Below, one piece after another: positions 23,627 through 27,128 of a DNA stretch of 27,128 bases (its first letter is position 1; every line of letters begins with the position of its first letter). The notes under the pieces are model-generated. The model was not told the origin of the DNA. It made no database searches and worked only from the letters and a program-made list of their open reading frames with translations. The DNA is from Ferroplasmaceae archaeon UBA567 (GTDB lineage Archaea > Thermoplasmatota > Thermoplasmata > Thermoplasmatales > Thermoplasmataceae): NCBI GenBank assembly GCA_002505185.1, contig DAUP01000004.1:4246-31373 (forward strand), given 5' to 3'. A program made the position numbers and the translations under genes.

Positions 23627-24010
23627 TTAATTTATTCCCTGGTTGTTCTGGTTTCTTGTGGATTCTTCATACCTTTTCTGAATTGCCTGTTCAAGATCCT
23701 TGTATTTTTCCTCTAATGATTTTTGCTGATTCTCCAGAGTTTTAAGCCTCATCTGGCTGAGCTCTTTCTGTTCTTCAAGATCTGCAACAAGTTTTTCTTT
23801 GTCATCAATTCTGTAAATAACAGGACCCACATTTTTATACACCGGGACATCAGTTCCAACTGCACTCAATTCCTTAAGTGTTTTTTCCAGTTCCTTGACC
23901 TTCATGTCAATCTGGTACCGCTGGCTTGCCACCTGCTCTATCTGTGCCTGCATGTCCTGTGCCTGTTTTATCTGGTTCTGTAAATATGCATTTAAATTAG
24001 GTTCTACCAT
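23627..24010 (-). CDS. pfdB: Prefoldin beta subunit
   Basis: The 127-residue product has two long coiled-coil arms (about residues 5-50 and 75-115) flanking a beta-hairpin core VPVYKNVGPVIYRIDDKEKL, the standard prefoldin beta layout. Prefoldin, alpha2-beta4, passes unfolded proteins to the thermosome in the cytosol. Its ATG overlaps the end of pcc1 by 7 bases, and a GGAGGT ribosome binding site lies inside pcc1, so the two are cotranslated. Coupling of pcc1 and prefoldin beta is a conserved archaeal arrangement. The C-terminus is Gln/Asn-rich. Confidence 0.95.
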   Translation of the reverse strand: MVEPNLNAYLQNQIKQAQDMQAQIEQVASQRYQIDMKVKELEKTLKELSAVGTDVPVYKNVGPVIYRIDDKEKLVADLEEQKELSQMRLKTLENQQKSLEEKYKDLEQAIQKRYEESTRNQNNQGIN

Positions 24011-24237
24011 ACATCTACCTCCATTATTTTTTTGGTTACGTTCAATACCCTTGTTATGGATGAAACACTGGCCCTCAGGGAGGGAGCGTCAGGAGCGTCT
24101 ATTATTATATAAATATTAGAATCATCCTCTTCAAGGATCACTCTTGACCTGCCGAATGTTTCCGTGACCTCTGGCCTTATGGCCTCCAGGTATTTCATGT
24201 ACTCTGATTTCTTCAGAGTAATCTTGACCCTGAACAT
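24004..24237 (-). CDS. pcc1: KEOPS complex subunit Pcc1
   Basis: The 77-residue product starts MFRVKITL and carries IIIDAPDAPSLRASVSSITR, the typical Pcc1 core (A-x-D-x-x-x-L-R-A). Pcc1 is the dimerisation subunit of KEOPS, which makes the t6A modification of tRNAs reading ANN codons. A longer frame reaches 24318, but the start at 24237 gives the normal family length and has a TATA-like stretch at about 24252-24267, 15-30 bases upstream, so I prefer it. It is the first gene of the pair with prefoldin beta. Confidence 0.9.
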   Translation of the reverse strand: MFRVKITLKKSEYMKYLEAIRPEVTETFGRSRVILEEDDSNIYIIIDAPDAPSLRASVSSITRVLNVTKKIMEVDVW

Positions 24238-24434
24238 CTCTAATTCATTATGATATATTATTATATAACTATTTGTTAGATTTGCAGTACTGATGAATGT
24301 ATAGTTTTCATCATACAAAGCTTTGTTTTCTATGCTGAATGGTATCTTTCCTAATGGATTGGTTATAGCTGGAGGCTATTTGTTTTTGAAAGAATATGCT
24401 ATTATTTTTATATATACATAATCTATGGGCTGAT

Positions 24435-24935
24435 ATGAGCAGTTTAAACCTTTCAAACACATTTCTGGTTGTTGTAATTGCACTGATACTGATACGCATA
24501 ATGTACAGGAGGATAAAACAGGGGCTTAATGGAAGATCGTTCAAAACATTCAGGCTGTTCACAACACCTGTTATATATTTCTTGCTTCTTCTTTTTTTCA
24601 TAGCGGCATTTATAGGTAATATCGATTATATAACCGTAGTTATCCTACTATGCGGCATTGGAATTATTCCAGGATTTATTTACGGAGAACATGTGTCATT
24701 TTTTGAGAAGGATGGAAAAATTTTCTATAAAAGATCTCCATATATACTTACTATCTGGGCTTCCGGATTCATGGTAAGAATATTGCTGGAATTTCTGTAT
24801 CCATCCAACCTTGAAATACAGTTCATAGTTGATGCCCTTCTTGCCGTAACACTTGGGCTAATAATGGGCGAGTCTATTAAAACCTATATAAAATACAGAG
24901 AATACATCGAGGAAAGCCATTTACCTGTTTATTGA
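24435..24935 (+). CDS. Small four-span membrane protein, possibly CcdC-like (DUF1453)
   Basis: The 166-residue product has four hydrophobic segments (about residues 8-24, 42-62, 66-83 and 104-150, the last likely double). After the first span come basic residues (RRIKQGLNGRSFK) and there is a charged loop EKDGKIFYKRSP. The arrangement recalls the DUF1453/CcdC family of unknown function, but I am not certain. The frame is open from an earlier ATG (24396). However, a TATA box TTTTTATATATA at about 24404-24415 sits inside that extension and about 25 bases before ATG 24435, so the later start is chosen. Its 3' end overlaps the glycosylase gene by 7 bases. Confidence 0.7.
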   Translation: MSSLNLSNTFLVVVIALILIRIMYRRIKQGLNGRSFKTFRLFTTPVIYFLLLLFFIAAFIGNIDYITVVILLCGIGIIPGFIYGEHVSFFEKDGKIFYKRSPYILTIWASGFMVRILLEFLYPSNLEIQFIVDALLAVTLGLIMGESIKTYIKYREYIEESHLPVY

Positions 24936-25564
24936 GTTTTGCCGTATAAACAGTTACTTTTAAGAAAGCAAGATTTGCATACGGGAGTTTTTTTGCAGAA
25001 GTCCTTTCCGAGATTTATTATCATTCCATGAAAATTTTTCAGTTCATCAATTCCATGAAACTCTTCTTCTGCATGGGTTCTTATTTCCTTTCTTGAAAAA
25101 TCTTTGCCGTAGTACCGTTTAAGAAATCTAAATGTATAGGCATCAACCACAAATACGGGATAATCAAGAGCATAAAGCATTATGGACTCCATAGTTTCAT
25201 TCCCCACTCCTTGAAGCCCGGAAATAAAAGATGCTACCTCCTCATGATTCTGATTTTTCATATTCTCCAGGCTTCCGTATTTTTCAATAATTGCCCTTGC
25301 AACCCCTGAAAGGTATCTGCTTTTCTGGTTATAAAATCCTGAGCTCCTTATAAGATCCTTTAATTTTTCATTATCCGTCCTGGTTATTTCAATTAAAGTA
25401 TCAATATGTTCTGATTTCATTTTTTCTATAGCCTTTTCAACATTTTTCCATGAGGTGTTCTGTGTCAGTATGCATCCGATTACTGTTTCGTCATCGGTTT
25501 CCGAAGGCCACCATTTCAGATTTCCGTAGTAAGCATACAATAGGTTGTAGAGATTTCTAAACAT
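24929..25564 (-). CDS. HhH-GPD DNA glycosylase with [4Fe-4S] cluster (endonuclease III superfamily)
   Basis: The 211-residue product has WWPSETDDETVIGCILTQNT near the start, the helix-hairpin-helix GLQGVGNETMESIM, the catalytic-Asp segment VFVVDAYTFRF and a C-x6-C-x2-C-x5-C cluster motif at the end (CKKTPVCKSCFLKSNC). Where endonuclease III has the catalytic Lys (GVGRKTA) this protein has Glu (GVGNETM), so it should be a monofunctional glycosylase without Lys-based lyase activity. The start and HhH resemble the MagIII-like 3-methyladenine glycosylase branch. Substrate is uncertain; alkylated adenine is a reasonable guess. It is a single gene with a T/A-rich promoter upstream. Confidence 0.9.
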   Translation of the reverse strand: MFRNLYNLLYAYYGNLKWWPSETDDETVIGCILTQNTSWKNVEKAIEKMKSEHIDTLIEITRTDNEKLKDLIRSSGFYNQKSRYLSGVARAIIEKYGSLENMKNQNHEEVASFISGLQGVGNETMESIMLYALDYPVFVVDAYTFRFLKRYYGKDFSRKEIRTHAEEEFHGIDELKNFHGMIINLGKDFCKKTPVCKSCFLKSNCLYGKTQ

Positions 25565-25658
25565 ATTTATCTGGCATAGCGGAATTATTAAAAAATATTA
25601 TTATTCCAGTATTTCTTCTTATTAGGGTTAAATAATACATGAAAGCCTGTGAATTTGG

Positions 25659-26261
25659 CTATTTTATCACGCTCAAAGCAATAAGTGCATCCAGAAAATA
25701 CTGTATGGCAAATCCAGCTACAAGGAGACCAAAAATTCTTGTGATGGCTGTCATGATCTTATCTCCCAGGACGCTTAATATCTTTGAGGAATATATGAAG
25801 AAGAAATATACTATGGCAAGCACAAGAAGCACCGATACTATGGTTAGCATTTTTGTCATCAAATCTCCCTTCATGAGTATAATAACAAGAGATATGGCTC
25901 CAGGGCCTGCCAGTAATGGAGTTGCAAATGGCACTATCCCCATATTTTTTGAACTTTCCACAGAAGTATCTGGCTTTGCACCCTGCCTCACCATTTCTAT
26001 TCCCATGAGCAGAAGTATAATGCCACCTGCAATTTCAAGTGCCTCTATTGAAATTCCGAAAAATTGTATTATAATTCCACCTGCAAGTGCAAAAAGTATG
26101 ATTATAATTCCTGCATAAAGAACAGCATCCTTCGATATTGTTCTCCTGGTATCACGATTGAAGGAACCCGCCATACCGACAAATATTGCAAGACTCCCGA
26201 ATGGGTCTATTACCACAAGAAGGGGCATAAAAACCTTTAGGAAATCAGCAATAAATGTCAT
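25659..26261 (-). CDS. MarC family membrane protein (UPF0056)
   Basis: The 200-residue product has six hydrophobic spans. It shows the family's landmarks LLVVIDPFGSLAIFVGM near the start, ALEIAGGIILLLMGIEMV in the middle and IVPFATPLLAGPGAISLVII in the second half. The two Pro/Gly-rich loops are typical. MarC-type proteins are called NAAT transporters, but their substrates are mostly unknown; one archaeal member was reported to move neutral amino acids. It is divergent from the sulfoquinovose synthase gene. A TATA-like ATTATATATATAAA (about 26276-26289) and a perfect inverted repeat lie directly before the start. Confidence 0.9.
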   Translation of the reverse strand: MTFIADFLKVFMPLLVVIDPFGSLAIFVGMAGSFNRDTRRTISKDAVLYAGIIIILFALAGGIIIQFFGISIEALEIAGGIILLLMGIEMVRQGAKPDTSVESSKNMGIVPFATPLLAGPGAISLVIILMKGDLMTKMLTIVSVLLVLAIVYFFFIYSSKILSVLGDKIMTAITRIFGLLVAGFAIQYFLDALIALSVIK

Positions 26262-26277
26262 ATTACTGTATAGTAAT
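26262..26277. promoter_or_regulatory. Inverted repeat ATTACT-GTAT-AGTAAT at the marC start
   Basis: Perfect 6-bp arms with a 4-bp centre, placed immediately next to the marC ATG and just downstream of its TATA box. In a leaderless gene this would be the transcription start region, a natural repressor site. Confidence 0.5.
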
Positions 26278-26406
26278 TATATATATAAATTGAATTTTTT
26301 TACCAGATCACTTAAATTATAAATTAGGGTATGTAGGGGATCTGATAAAAGCTATAAAGAGAATGAAAAAGCAAAAAATATTATAGGATTTTTATATGAG
26401 TCAAAA

Positions 26407-27128
26407 ATGAAAGTACTGATACTTGGCATCGACGGATACATAGGTTTTCCCCTGGCCCTGAGACTACTTGATCGGGGATACGAAGTATACGGTGCCGATA
26501 ATTTTTACACAAGAAACAGGGTAAAAAATGTGGGTTCAAAATCCGCAATAAAAATAAATTCCTTTGCCACAAGAAACAAGAAACTGAATAATGCCATAAA
26601 ATTTTATAAGGGTGATGTCAGCAATTCAAAGTTTGTTTATGACATAATACGTGATTCCAAGCCAGATGCCATAGTGCACCTGGCAGAGCAGCGGTCAGCA
26701 CCATATTCAATGATTTCACTTAAAACTGCAACAGAAACACTGGACAAGAACATTGAAAGCACAATGAATATAATATATGCAGTTAAGGACCTGAACAGGG
26801 ATATTCACATAGTAAAACTTGGATCAATGGGGGAATATGGAACGCCAAATATAGACATACCAGAAGGATTTTTAAACCTGTCATACAACGGAAGAAATGA
26901 CACTCTTCCTTTTCCCAGGATGGGTCAGTCATGGTACCATCTTTCCAAGATTTTTGACACATACAATCTTATGCTTGCAAATCGCATATGGGATTTAAAC
27001 GTCAGCGATGTGATGCAGGGCGTAGTCTATGGTACAAGAACCGAAGAAATCACAAAATACAAACTTTTTACAAGATTCGATATAGACCAGGTATACGGAA
27101 CAGTGCTTAACAGATTCATATCCCAGGC
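26407..27128 (+). CDS. UDP-sulfoquinovose synthase, N-terminal part (3' end outside window)
   Basis: At least 240 residues are visible and the frame is open to the window edge. It has the NAD-binding loop ILGIDGYIGFPLAL, GADNFYTRN, HLAEQRSAPYSM, KLGSMGEYGTPNIDIPEG, the SDR-type catalytic pair SWYHLSK (Tyr177, Lys181) and NVSDVMQGVVYGT...TRFDIDQVYGT. These match SqdB/SQD1 and the archaeal Agl3, which make UDP-sulfoquinovose from UDP-glucose and sulfite. Thermoplasmatales have no thylakoid sulfolipid need, so a sulfosugar on N-glycans or membrane glycolipids is expected, as in Sulfolobus. A TATA-like AAAAAATATTATAG at about 26371-26384 fits a leaderless start at this ATG. Confidence 0.9.
   Translation, partial: MKVLILGIDGYIGFPLALRLLDRGYEVYGADNFYTRNRVKNVGSKSAIKINSFATRNKKLNNAIKFYKGDVSNSKFVYDIIRDSKPDAIVHLAEQRSAPYSMISLKTATETLDKNIESTMNIIYAVKDLNRDIHIVKLGSMGEYGTPNIDIPEGFLNLSYNGRNDTLPFPRMGQSWYHLSKIFDTYNLMLANRIWDLNVSDVMQGVVYGTRTEEITKYKLFTRFDIDQVYGTVLNRFISQ

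Noticed and set aside
24311..24601. 96-codon minus-strand ORF, possible upstream partner of pcc1
   Set aside because: It is antisense to the well-supported membrane-protein gene at 24435-24935, has no family features, and covers the likely promoters of both neighbours.
25639..26118. 159-codon plus-strand ORF
   Set aside because: It is the antisense shadow of marC.

Overview
The window reads as a chromosomal segment of an acidophilic archaeon of the order Thermoplasmatales, most like Ferroplasma, Acidiplasma or Picrophilus. The evidence is the low GC content, many start codons 20-30 bases downstream of a TATA box (leaderless transcription), archaeal marker genes (prefoldin beta, Pcc1 of KEOPS, RibL-type FAD synthase, a beta-CASP ribonuclease, QueC for archaeosine), and a CYP119/CYP231-like P450. 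The genus is inferred from family resemblance and no search was run.

Layout. 1-1.2 kb: 3' end of an ornithine carbamoyltransferase gene and a carbamate kinase gene, a pair that can make ATP from citrulline. 1.3-7.1 kb: an MFS carrier, an acetate-uptake-family (GPR1/FUN34/YaaH) channel coupled to acetyl-CoA synthetase, an orphan 108-residue protein and a soluble P450. 7.2-9.9 kb: a two-gene glycosylation-type unit, in which a GtrA protein with a decayed GT2 domain is followed by a polytopic GT-C-like protein whose 3' end overlaps hemB by 71 bp on the opposite strand. 9.8-12.6 kb: hemB, queC and a 2-hydroxyacid dehydrogenase. 12.7-15.2 kb: DedA, a second MFS carrier and a histidine phosphatase.

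15.2-17.9 kb is an accessory patch. It holds a broken TnpB (IS200/IS605 OrfB) remnant, a 30-codon ORF with a good ribosome binding site, and a secreted or membrane protein with an Asn/Thr repeat. Two small membrane proteins follow; they arose by a 272-bp tandem duplication that also copied the tail of the upstream gene. The patch ends at the 3' side of a tRNA-Arg(UCU) gene.

18.0-27.1 kb: a J-domain protein, a beta-CASP nuclease with methylthioadenosine phosphorylase, a stand-alone asparagine-synthetase domain, RibL, a COG1373-type ATPase, Pcc1 with prefoldin beta, a small membrane protein, a [4Fe-4S] HhH-GPD glycosylase, MarC, and the 5' two thirds of a UDP-sulfoquinovose synthase gene.

The strongest unexplained signals are: (i) three copies of CATTNNAATG spaced exactly 33 bp apart upstream of the ATPase gene; (ii) the 272-bp duplication with an embedded gene tail; (iii) the decayed glycosyltransferase-GtrA fusion next to a GT-C protein; (iv) the glutaminase-less AsnB domain. 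I did not find a clear multi-gene defence or biosynthetic system of a new kind.
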